Source of the DNA: Oceanicola sp. D3
GTDB taxonomy: Bacteria; Pseudomonadota; Alphaproteobacteria; Rhodobacterales; Rhodobacteraceae
Direction: 5' to 3'
Assembly (NCBI RefSeq): GCF_006351965.1
Contig: NZ_CP040932.1
Span: 1,860,001-1,924,000, forward strand
DNA length: 64,000 bases
Every line of letters begins with the position of its first letter. Positions within the stretch are counted from its first letter, which is position 1. The notes beneath the pieces were generated by a model that was given only the letters and a program-made list of their open reading frames with translations, was not told where the DNA came from and searched no databases. Both the position numbers and the translations under genes were made by a program. Below are positions 35,243 to 42,954 of this stretch, one piece after another.

Positions 35243-36627
35243 GCGTGACCTCTCGATCCGCCGAAGCCTCTGCCGGGATGGACAATGCCGCAGGCACCGT
35301 GGCGCAGAGCTGCCCGAGGGTGACGCTGGAGATTGGCGTGTTTTTCGACGGCACCGGCAACAACGCCGCCAACGTGCGCGGCCCGTCGAGCCGGATTTCC
35401 GACAGCTACAACTCGGCGCTCTCCAATGTTGTGCTGCTGCACGACCGTTACATCATCGATTCTGCCAGCTGGCCGCGCAACAGTTGCGGTTACGCGATCA
35501 AGCGTGGGGCGATCTACAAGCAGGGGATTGGCACCACCGCCGGAGAATCCGACTGGTGGCCCACCAACAAGTATGGCGCGGCCGTGGGGATGGGGCCGAC
35601 GGGGGTGGAATCGCGGGTTTATGCCGCCTGCCTCGACGTGGGCACCAAGATCATGGAGCTGTCGCCCGGGGTGGAGCCCGAGGAGGTGGTGCTGGATGTC
35701 TTCGGCTTTAGCCGGGGCGCTGCGGCGGCACGGTACTTCGTCAACTGCTTCCGGCAGGGCTACATCGTTTACAACGGGAACAAGGCCTCGCTGCCGGAGG
35801 GCCGCAATGTGCGCATCCGCTTTGTCGGGGTCTTCGATACGGTTGCGGCGATCGGGGACGGGACGGATGACGACAACGGCGATGTGAACGTGCATATGAA
35901 GACGGCGCAGGCGGATGCGATCATGCATCTGACCGCCGAGCACGAGTATCGCACCAACTTTCGGCTCAACCACAACCACCCGGGCGGCGGCCCCTATCAG
36001 GAGTTGCCGGGGGCCCATTCTGACATTGGCGGCGGCTATTCGAGCACCGAGGATGAGGTGTTGGTGGAACGCGCCCGCACCCGCACCTTTTACAGCCGCG
36101 AGCAGGCCGAGGCAGCGCGGGCGGTTGATGCGGCGCGGGCGCTTCGGGAGCGGACCTCGCTGGAGAGCTTCTATGTCAGCGAGGGCTGGATTGAGCCGGG
36201 CGACCCGCAGGGGGCCTTGCGCAACGAGCCGAGCCAGATCATCGAACGGCGCACGCCGGGCCTCGCGGGGCTGGTTTCGAAGACTTACACCTACACGACA
36301 GGCGCATGGCTGAAGCGCGAGGTGCAGCTTGGCCTGTCGCGTATCGCGCTGGCGATCATGCATGACAAGGCGCTTGCCGCCTCGGTTCCGCTGGACGGGC
36401 TGCCGGGCACGGAGGCCTACACCATTCCGGGGGATTTGCAGCCAATGGCGACGATCCTGCGCGCGGGAGGCCGCCCGTCAGAGGCAATGAAGCGCACGGC
36501 GCTGCGGAAGTTCGGGCACATGTCTTCGAATTATGACAGCATCGGCATGGCCCCTACGCCGGCCCCCAATGGCGCGTCGGGGTTCAAGCGGGTGATCTAC
36601 TGGAACGAGGCCGGCAAGGCCAAGTAG
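35239..36627 (+). CDS. Tle-type (DUF2235) phospholipase, putative type VI secretion effector
   Basis: 462 residues from ATG 35239, which overlaps the preceding stop and has GGAG 8 bases upstream. The N-terminal GVFFDGTGNNAAN is a DUF2235 signature. The alpha/beta-hydrolase set is complete: Ser158 in FGFSRGAAAARYF, Asp200 in GVFDTVAAIG and His260 in LPGAHSDIGGGY. DUF2235 proteins of the Tle1-Tle4 group hydrolyse membrane phospholipids of rival cells after delivery by a type VI system. No signal peptide. A DUF4123 adaptor gene converges on it. Confidence 0.85.
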   Translation: MSVTSRSAEASAGMDNAAGTVAQSCPRVTLEIGVFFDGTGNNAANVRGPSSRISDSYNSALSNVVLLHDRYIIDSASWPRNSCGYAIKRGAIYKQGIGTTAGESDWWPTNKYGAAVGMGPTGVESRVYAACLDVGTKIMELSPGVEPEEVVLDVFGFSRGAAAARYFVNCFRQGYIVYNGNKASLPEGRNVRIRFVGVFDTVAAIGDGTDDDNGDVNVHMKTAQADAIMHLTAEHEYRTNFRLNHNHPGGGPYQELPGAHSDIGGGYSSTEDEVLVERARTRTFYSREQAEAARAVDAARALRERTSLESFYVSEGWIEPGDPQGALRNEPSQIIERRTPGLAGLVSKTYTYTTGAWLKREVQLGLSRIALAIMHDKALAASVPLDGLPGTEAYTIPGDLQPMATILRAGGRPSEAMKRTALRKFGHMSSNYDSIGMAPTPAPNGASGFKRVIYWNEAGKAK

Positions 36628-36638
36628 CGCGCGCTGGC

Positions 36639-37646
36639 TCAGGCCGCGTTGAAAGCGCCTTGCGCCTCCAAGGCTTCCATGTGCTTGGAAAGCCGGGTGA
36701 AGCGCAGCTCGGGCGGGGCGTCATCTGCGAGGATCCGGGCGGCTTTGCCGGTTGGGTCGCGGGTTTCGAACTGCGGGCCGAAGTGCAGCTCCCATGCGCA
36801 GCAGGAGAAGAGCGCGGCGAGGTGGCGCAGCCCGTAGCCGTGCATCCGCCGCATGACATCGTCGCACAGCCCGTTGAGCGCGGCCCCCTGATGCGCCTCG
36901 GCGGGCTCGGGGAAGGTGGCGCGCAGGCGCTCGGCGATGCCCTCGCAATCGCGCTTCCAGCGCAACGCAGCGAAGGACGAAATATCGCGCTCGGAGAGGG
37001 TGAAGATACCGTAGTGTTTGCGCTCTTCGGGCAGGTCGGGGTGGGGGCGGAAGGCTTGCAGCACGGGCGTTGTGCCATCCTTGAGATAGGGAAGAGCGAA
37101 GAGGTCGATCTGCCCGGTTTCACGCGGGAAGACCCAGCGGGCCACGGTTTCGGCGCGGTCGGTGAGACCCGCGAGATAAGTGGCCATGGAGCGTGGCTCC
37201 CAGAACCGCAGGAAATACCAGCGCTCGTCTTCATCCTGCACCCGCATCAGGCGACGCAGGTGGCGGCGGAGGCCGTCGATGTCGAGCCCGCTGGTGCGCA
37301 GCAGGATGCCCGGCTCGGCCCGCCAGTGGCCCAGCACGGTGCCGCCCTCTGGCCCGGCATCGGTGAGCAGGCGGAAGAGCAGGGGGCAGTCCTTTGGCAG
37401 TTCGACCAGCCACGGCGCGGCCTCGCCTGCGCTTTCGGCAAGGTCACCGAAGAACAGGCAGCGGCTGTCCAGCTCCAGATTTTCGATGATGGATTGCAGC
37501 GCGGGCAGCCGGGCGGCATCAAGCACTGCGAAAAGGCGGGTATCCTTGGTAAAGAGCAGCCGTTCCAGCGTGGGCGGCAGCTTGCGGTCCACATCGGTGG
37601 ACTGACCGAGAGGGAGGCCGTCGGAGAGGGTCTTTTGTTCGATCAT
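36639..37646 (-). CDS. DUF4123 domain-containing protein, putative type VI effector adaptor/chaperone
   Basis: 335 residues from ATG 37646; an alternative GTG at 37670 is possible. The first 130 residues have the DUF4123 pattern: RLFAVLDAARLPALQSIIE, then CLFFGDLAESAGEAAPWLVEL, CPLLFRLLTD, and LRRHLRRLMRVQDEDERWYFLRFWEPRSMATYL. DUF4123 (Tap-1/TEC) proteins hold effectors and load them onto VgrG or PAAR tips. The C-terminal half has no named domain that I see. It reads toward the phospholipase gene and stops 11 bases from its end, so the two are convergent rather than one transcript. Confidence 0.85.
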   Translation of the reverse strand: MIEQKTLSDGLPLGQSTDVDRKLPPTLERLLFTKDTRLFAVLDAARLPALQSIIENLELDSRCLFFGDLAESAGEAAPWLVELPKDCPLLFRLLTDAGPEGGTVLGHWRAEPGILLRTSGLDIDGLRRHLRRLMRVQDEDERWYFLRFWEPRSMATYLAGLTDRAETVARWVFPRETGQIDLFALPYLKDGTTPVLQAFRPHPDLPEERKHYGIFTLSERDISSFAALRWKRDCEGIAERLRATFPEPAEAHQGAALNGLCDDVMRRMHGYGLRHLAALFSCCAWELHFGPQFETRDPTGKAARILADDAPPELRFTRLSKHMEALEAQGAFNAA

Positions 37647-37968
37647 GCTCTGGCGTCCGGTCCCTGCCACTCATCAACGTGGCGGCTTCTAGCAGCAGGG
37701 CGGCGAGGGCGAAAGGGGCGCAATGATGTGGGGCCTTGCGTGGCGTTTGCGCCGGGGCCTGTAGGCAAAAGTTGACCGACTGCCTGTGGCGAGGTCTTTC
37801 AACCTGCGGATTGCCCAGTGCGGCGTCTGTCTTCCTGTAGCACCGCTTGCCGCCATCTCGCGGGTTGTCGGACCGGGGCAGGGTGCTAGACTTTGGTGAG
37901 GTCTGCGGATAAACCGAGGCCGTTAGCGCTAACGCCACCCAAAAGGCACCGTTCCGCAGGGAGATCCC
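37647..37968. other. 322-bp intergenic region with the zwf promoter
   Basis: No gene is supported here. It holds upstream DNA of the DUF4123 gene, and, on the + strand, TTGTCG (37865-37870) 16 bases before TAGACT (37887-37892), a plausible zwf promoter with the same -10 as edd. Confidence 0.5.
37922..37933 (+). promoter_or_regulatory. LacI-type operator upstream of zwf
   Basis: GTTAGCGCTAAC, a perfect 12-bp palindrome identical to 11462-11473 in the edd promoter, lies 35 bases before the zwf start codon. It is downstream of the predicted promoter, where a bound repressor would block elongation or initiation. Confidence 0.75.
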
Positions 37969-39426
37969 ATGGTATCACGCGTCATTCCCGTCGATCCGTT
38001 CGACTTGGTGATTTTCGGGGGCACGGGCGACCTTGCGCGGCGCAAGATCCTGCCCGGGCTCTATCGGCGCATGGCTGCGGGGCAGATGCCTGCGGAAGCC
38101 CGGATCATCGGCGCGGCCCGCTCCGACCTAGACCGCGCGGGCTATCAGCAGATGGTCAAGGAGGCGATCGAGGAGTTTGGCGACCCCAAGCACGCCAGCG
38201 ATGTGGCCGGGGTGAGCGACTTTTTGGACCGGCTCGACTATGTGGCGATCGACGCGCGTGGCGAGGCTGGTTGGGAAGAGCTGAAAGGCAAGATGCGGCC
38301 CGGTGTGATCGGGGCCTATTACTTCTCGGTCGGTCCGAGCCTGTTTGGTGATCTGGCCGAGCGGCTAAAGAGCCACGGGATTGCCACCGAGCGCAGCCGC
38401 ATCGTGGTTGAAAAGCCCTTTGGACATGATCTGGCTTCGGCCAAGGCGCTGAATGCCGATCTGGCTGCGCATTTCGACGAAACCCAGATTTACCGGATCG
38501 ACCATTATCTTGGCAAAGAGACGGTGCAGAACCTGATGGCTGTCCGCTTTGGCAACATGCTCTTCGAGCCGCTGTGGAACAGCCAATATGTTGATCACAT
38601 TCAGATCACCGTGGCCGAAACGGTCGGCGTGGGCGGGCGCGGCAGCTACTATGACAAGTCGGGCGCGATGCGCGATATGGTGCAGAACCACCTGATGCAG
38701 CTGCTCTGCCTGATCGCGATGGAGCCGCCCGCAAAGTTTGACCCGGATGCGGTGCGCGACGAGAAACTGAAGGTGATCCGCGCTCTGGATGAGGTGGACC
38801 CCCATCACATCGTTCGTGGCCAGTATGACGAGGGCCCTGACGGCCCCGGCTACCGCGAAGACGTGGAAGACCCGCGCAGCCGCACCGAGAGCTACGTGGC
38901 AATGAAGGTGGGCATCTCCAACTGGCGGTGGGCGGGGACGCCATTTTATATGCGCACCGGCAAGCGGCTGAAGGCGCGGGCAAGTGAGATTGCCGTGGTG
39001 TTCAAGGATGCCCCGCATTCGATCTTCGGCCCCGAGGCCGGGCTGCACCGCAATATCCTGACGATCCGCCTGCAGCCCAATGAGGGCATGGAGCTTGGCG
39101 TCACCATCAAGGAGCCCGGCCCGGGGGGCATGCGCCTGATGGATGTGCCTCTCGACATGTCGTTTGCCGATGCGCTCGGCCCGGATGCCGAGGATGTGCC
39201 CGACGCTTACGAGCGGCTGATCATGGATGTGATCCGGGGCAACCAAACGCTCTTCATGCGGGGCGACGAGGTGGAGGCGGCCTGGGCTTGGACCGATCCG
39301 ATCATCGAGGGCTGGATCAACCGGCATGACGTGCCAAAGACCTATGACGCGGGCAGCACCGGGCCGGAGGATGCGCTGGCGCTGATGCACCGGGACGGGC
39401 GCAAGTGGCGGGATATCAAGGTATGA
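37969..39426 (+). CDS. zwf: glucose-6-phosphate 1-dehydrogenase
   Basis: 485 residues. The nucleotide-binding GGTGDLARRKILP is at residue 17, the catalytic RIDHYLGKETVQN near residue 176, and the usual FYMRTGKRL segment is present. It oxidises glucose 6-phosphate to 6-phosphogluconolactone, entry to the Entner-Doudoroff and oxidative pentose phosphate routes. GGGAG precedes ATG 37969. The stop overlaps pgl by four bases, and pgi follows. The upstream palindrome links the operon with edd-eda at 8.9-11.4 kb. Confidence 0.97.
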   Translation: MVSRVIPVDPFDLVIFGGTGDLARRKILPGLYRRMAAGQMPAEARIIGAARSDLDRAGYQQMVKEAIEEFGDPKHASDVAGVSDFLDRLDYVAIDARGEAGWEELKGKMRPGVIGAYYFSVGPSLFGDLAERLKSHGIATERSRIVVEKPFGHDLASAKALNADLAAHFDETQIYRIDHYLGKETVQNLMAVRFGNMLFEPLWNSQYVDHIQITVAETVGVGGRGSYYDKSGAMRDMVQNHLMQLLCLIAMEPPAKFDPDAVRDEKLKVIRALDEVDPHHIVRGQYDEGPDGPGYREDVEDPRSRTESYVAMKVGISNWRWAGTPFYMRTGKRLKARASEIAVVFKDAPHSIFGPEAGLHRNILTIRLQPNEGMELGVTIKEPGPGGMRLMDVPLDMSFADALGPDAEDVPDAYERLIMDVIRGNQTLFMRGDEVEAAWAWTDPIIEGWINRHDVPKTYDAGSTGPEDALALMHRDGRKWRDIKV

Positions 39427-40097
39427 AACTGCGCGAATATCCAGACTCCGAGATGTTGATGATGGATCTGGCCGACCAGATCTCATCGGAGCTGACGATG
39501 GCATTGGAAACCCATGAGCAGGCCAGCTTTTGCGTGCCCGGCGGCACAACGCCGGGGCCGGTTTTTGACATGCTGGCGGGGCGCACATCGCTGGAATGGA
39601 GCCGGGTGACGGTTTTTCTGAATGACGAGCGCTGGGTGCCCGAAGACAGCCCCCGCTCCAACACCCGGCTGATCCGGCAGCGGCTGTTGACCGGCCCGGC
39701 GGAGGCAGCAAACTACGTGCCGCTCTATGCCGAGGCCGAGCGGCCAGAAGATGCGATGGAGGCGTTGGCCGAGGGGATCAAGCCACATCTGCCGATCTCT
39801 GTGCTGCTGCTGGGGATGGGGGCGGATTTGCACACGGCCTCGCTCTTCCCCGGTGCGGACCGGCTGAGCGAGGCGCTCTCGGACGATGCGCCGGTGCTGC
39901 TTCCGATGCGGGCCGAGGCGGCCGATGAGCCGCGCATCACCCTCTCGGCACCGGTGCTGCAGGGCGCCCTCTCGACCCATATTCTCATCACCGGAGAGGC
40001 CAAGCTGGCCGCGCTGCATCGTGCGCGCGGACTCTCGGTGGAGGAGGCGCCGGTGCGCGCGGTTTTGGGTGATGCCACGGTGCATTGGGCACCGTGA
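39423..40097 (+). CDS. pgl: 6-phosphogluconolactonase
   Basis: 224 residues from ATG 39423, which overlaps the zwf stop (ATGA). SFCVPGGTTPGPVFDML (about residue 36), VTVFLNDERWVPEDSPRSN and SVLLLGMGADLHTASLFPG are the NagB-like lactonase motifs. It hydrolyses the lactone made by Zwf to 6-phosphogluconate, the substrate of Edd. Translation is coupled to zwf. Confidence 0.95.
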   Translation: MKLREYPDSEMLMMDLADQISSELTMALETHEQASFCVPGGTTPGPVFDMLAGRTSLEWSRVTVFLNDERWVPEDSPRSNTRLIRQRLLTGPAEAANYVPLYAEAERPEDAMEALAEGIKPHLPISVLLLGMGADLHTASLFPGADRLSEALSDDAPVLLPMRAEAADEPRITLSAPVLQGALSTHILITGEAKLAALHRARGLSVEEAPVRAVLGDATVHWAP

Positions 40098-40175
40098 ACG
40101 GGGGGCGTTAAGCCTTCCTGCACTTATTTGACGCAATAGAGGCCGTAAGGCGGATTGAAAGAAGGACGAGAACCC

Positions 40176-41777
40176 ATGTGGGAGAAACTCAAGGCCTATC
40201 AGGCTGAACATGCCCGCCGTCCCATCGCCAAGCTTTTCGCCACACCCAACCGGGCCAAGAACTTCTCGGCCCGCTTTGGCGACATGCTTTTTGACTTCTC
40301 CAAGACCTCGATCGACACCGAGGCGCTCTGGCTGCTGATGCAACTCGCCGAGGAGGCGGGCGTGGCGGCCAAGCGCGATGCGATGTTTGCCGGTGCTGAG
40401 ATCAACGACACCGAGGGCCGCGCCGTGCTGCACACCGCGCTGCGCAACATCGACGGCGGCCCGGTGATGGTGGACGGGGCCGATGTGATGCCGGGCGTCA
40501 AACAGGTGCTCGGGCGGATGGAGGCCTTTGCCGATGAGGTTCGCGAGGGCCGCTTTGCGGGTGCGGGCGGGCGGATCACCGATGTGGTCAACATAGGGAT
40601 CGGCGGCTCTGACCTTGGCCCTGCGATGGCCTGCCTTGCGCTCGCGCCCTACCACGACGGGCCGTGCACCCACTTCGTGAGCAATGTGGACGGGGCCGAT
40701 GTGCACGACACGCTCAGCGGGCTCGACCCCAAGCGCACGCTGGTGATTGTGGCCTCAAAGACCTTCACCACCATCGAAACCATGACCAACGCCGCCACCG
40801 CAAAGGCGTGGATGAGCGAGGGCGGGGGCGACCCGAAAGCGCAGTTTGCCGCGCTCTCGACCAACCTTGAGAAGACGGCGGCCTTTGGCATCCCGCCCGA
40901 GCGGGTTTTCGGCTTCGAGGATTGGGTGGGGGGGCGCTACTCTGTTTGGGGGCCGATCGGGCTTTCGCTGATGCTGGCGATCGGGCCGACGGGCTTCAAG
41001 GCCTTCCTGCGCGGCGGGCAGGCGATGGACAGGCACTTCCGCGCCGCCGAGTTCAAAGAAAATCTGCCGGTGCTGCTTGCCCTCGTTGGCATCTGGCACC
41101 ACCAACTGTGCGGCTACCCCACCCGCGCGGTGCTGCCCTATGATCAGCGGCTGGCGCGGCTTCCGGCCTACCTCCAGCAGTTGGAGATGGAGAGCAACGG
41201 CAAGCGGGTGCGGATGGATGGCGAGAAACTGAAGGTGCCCTCCGGCCCCGTGGTTTGGGGCGAGCCGGGCACCAACGGGCAGCACGCTTTCTATCAGCTG
41301 ATCCATCAGGGCACCGGTGTGGTGCCCTGCGAGTTCATGGTTGCCGCGCGGGGGCATGAGAGCGAGTTGGCACATCAGCATGAGTTGCTGATCTCCAATT
41401 GTCTCGCTCAGGCCGAGGCGCTGATGAACGGGCGGTCACTTAAGGAGGCCACCGCGCTGATGGCCGCCAAGGGCTTTGAAGGCGAGGAGCTGGAGCGGCA
41501 GGCGCGCCACCGTGTCTTCCCCGGCTCACGCCCCTCCACCATGCTGCTCTACCCCGAGCTGACGCCAGAGGTGTTGGGCATGATCATCGCGCTCTATGAG
41601 CATCGGGTCTTCGTGGAGGGTGCTATCCTGGGCATCAACAGCTTTGACCAATGGGGCGTGGAACTGGGCAAGGAACTGGCGCTGGCGCTGCAGCCCGTTG
41701 TGGCGGGTGAGGCCGACGGGGCAGACAAGGATGACAGCACCCGGATGCTGGTGGATTATATCCGCATGCGGCGGTGA
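40176..41777 (+). CDS. pgi: glucose-6-phosphate isomerase
   Basis: 533 residues from ATG 40176, with AAGGA nine bases upstream. Conserved motifs include [14 protein letters not shown] (about residue 140), the family signature [24 protein letters not shown], and the C-terminal [17 protein letters not shown]. It interconverts glucose 6-phosphate and fructose 6-phosphate, which lets fructose 6-phosphate formed by gluconeogenesis enter the zwf route. Last gene of the zwf-pgl-pgi operon, 78 bases after pgl. Confidence 0.96.
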   Translation: MWEKLKAYQAEHARRPIAKLFATPNRAKNFSARFGDMLFDFSKTSIDTEALWLLMQLAEEAGVAAKRDAMFAGAEINDTEGRAVLHTALRNIDGGPVMVDGADVMPGVKQVLGRMEAFADEVREGRFAGAGGRITDVVNIGIGGSDLGPAMACLALAPYHDGPCTHFVSNVDGADVHDTLSGLDPKRTLVIVASKTFTTIETMTNAATAKAWMSEGGGDPKAQFAALSTNLEKTAAFGIPPERVFGFEDWVGGRYSVWGPIGLSLMLAIGPTGFKAFLRGGQAMDRHFRAAEFKENLPVLLALVGIWHHQLCGYPTRAVLPYDQRLARLPAYLQQLEMESNGKRVRMDGEKLKVPSGPVVWGEPGTNGQHAFYQLIHQGTGVVPCEFMVAARGHESELAHQHELLISNCLAQAEALMNGRSLKEATALMAAKGFEGEELERQARHRVFPGSRPSTMLLYPELTPEVLGMIIALYEHRVFVEGAILGINSFDQWGVELGKELALALQPVVAGEADGADKDDSTRMLVDYIRMRR

Positions 41778-41819
41778 GCCATTCTGCCCCGGCCTGCGAC
41801 GCAGCCGGGGCGATGCGCC

Positions 41820-42215
41820 TCATTCGGCGCGGATATTTTCACTCTCTTCAACCGTTACTTCGACCGGCTCTTCCACCTCGACCGCGGCGACCACTTCGGC
41901 CGGTGCGGGCTCTGCCCGGGTGGGGTGATCGACCTTGGGGTTACAGCCGCTCGAATAGACGGTGCGGGCGGGGTTGATCGGCATCTGTGTGGCCAACCAT
42001 GTCAGCGCCTTGTCGCGGGAGTAGGTGGCATTTTCAGAAAGCCCGGCAGCCCCGGAGGGGTGATAGCTGCGCCCTTGGGCGGTTGTCACCCAGAGGCCAC
42101 TTACATATTTGCCGCCGCCGACATGGGCGTTGCAGCGCTGAATCAGCACATCGCCGGCCATGGCGGGGGCAGAGAGCGCGAGAAGGGTGGGGAGGGTCAG
42201 GGAAATCCTGGTCAT
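41820..42215 (-). CDS. exported protein of unknown function
   Basis: 131 residues from ATG 42215 (AGGA eight bases upstream). A signal peptide (MTRISLTLPTLLALSAPAMAG) is followed by a small domain with two cysteines (QRCNAHVGGGKYVSG and SSGCNPK) and an acidic Val/Glu-rich tail (VVAAVEVEEPVEVTVEE). The tail is low complexity and may be flexible. It converges with pgi. I do not recognise the family. Confidence 0.65.
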   Translation of the reverse strand: MTRISLTLPTLLALSAPAMAGDVLIQRCNAHVGGGKYVSGLWVTTAQGRSYHPSGAAGLSENATYSRDKALTWLATQMPINPARTVYSSGCNPKVDHPTRAEPAPAEVVAAVEVEEPVEVTVEESENIRAE

Positions 42216-42352
42216 GTTATCTGTCCTGTTGATCAAAATTGGCAACGCGCCGCTGAAATCAGTTGCGGCGCAGGACAGAGGGTAGCAGTAGCCGCACGCC
42301 GGCGGTTGCGAGAAATCTGTTAAAAAAGCGTTAAGGGGAGCCGGGGGAGGGC

Positions 42353-42426
42353 TGGAGCGGGTAGCGGGAATCGAACCCGCGCGTTCAGCTTGGGAAGCTG
42401 ACAGGCTACCATTACATCATACCCGC
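42353..42426 (-). tRNA. tRNA-Gly(CCC)
   Basis: A full cloverleaf on the minus strand: acceptor GCGGGTA/TACCCGC, anticodon stem TCAGC/GCTGA with the loop TTCCCAA giving anticodon CCC, and a T arm GCGGG-TTCGATT-CCCGC. Discriminator U and an encoded CCA end (42353-42355) are present. It reads GGG codons. Confidence 0.97.
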
Positions 42427-42436
42427 CGCGAAGGCT

Positions 42437-42465
42437 GAGATACGTCTCGGTGGGGGCGTCGTCAA
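42437..42465 (-). promoter_or_regulatory. promoter of tRNA-Gly
   Basis: On the minus strand TTGACG (42465-42460) and TATCTC (42442-42437) are spaced by 17 bases, ten bases upstream of the mature tRNA start. Confidence 0.65.
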
Positions 42466-42624
42466 GGTTGGAAAAAGAGGCGGGGCGGAGGGGCAGGGCC
42501 TGACCTGCCACGCTCCACCCCGCAAGGTCCGGCGCGGGGTGCATCCCCCGGCCCGCGGAGATGTCGGGCCATTCAGGGGAGGATGACTGGGGGAATGCCG
42601 CCCGTCAGCCGCCGGAGGGAGAAC

Positions 42625-42825
42625 TCAGTCTTCGCCGGGCATGCCGTCGAGCTTCATGCCGTCGCGGGTGGGAGATTTCACCACGTCCTTGGTGCCCGAG
42701 ATCGTGCCGCGCTCCTTGATGTTCGAGGTGGAGCCGGTGCCAGAGCCAGAGCCGGTGCCGGAGGCAAGCGCCGGGGCGGCGGCGAGGGTGAGGGCGGTGA
42801 GGGCGGTGATAAAGGTCTTGGTCAT
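42625..42825 (-). CDS. small exported protein
   Basis: 66 residues from ATG 42825, with AAGGAG eight bases upstream. A signal peptide (MTKTFITALTALTLAAAPALA) is followed by a Gly/Ser-rich stretch (SGTGSGSGTGSTSNIKERG) and an acidic end (DGMKLDGMPGED). Mature length about 45 residues. Function unknown. Confidence 0.65.
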   Translation of the reverse strand: MTKTFITALTALTLAAAPALASGTGSGSGTGSTSNIKERGTISGTKDVVKSPTRDGMKLDGMPGED

Positions 42826-42954
42826 CGGGATAACTCCTTGAAAATGTTTCACTACAATCGCTCTTTGCTGCGATGAAACAGATATGGGGGAGTGGTCGGC
42901 GCTTTACCAATGACAAAGCCCGTCATGTTCCCAAAACCCGCGATTTCGGGCGGT

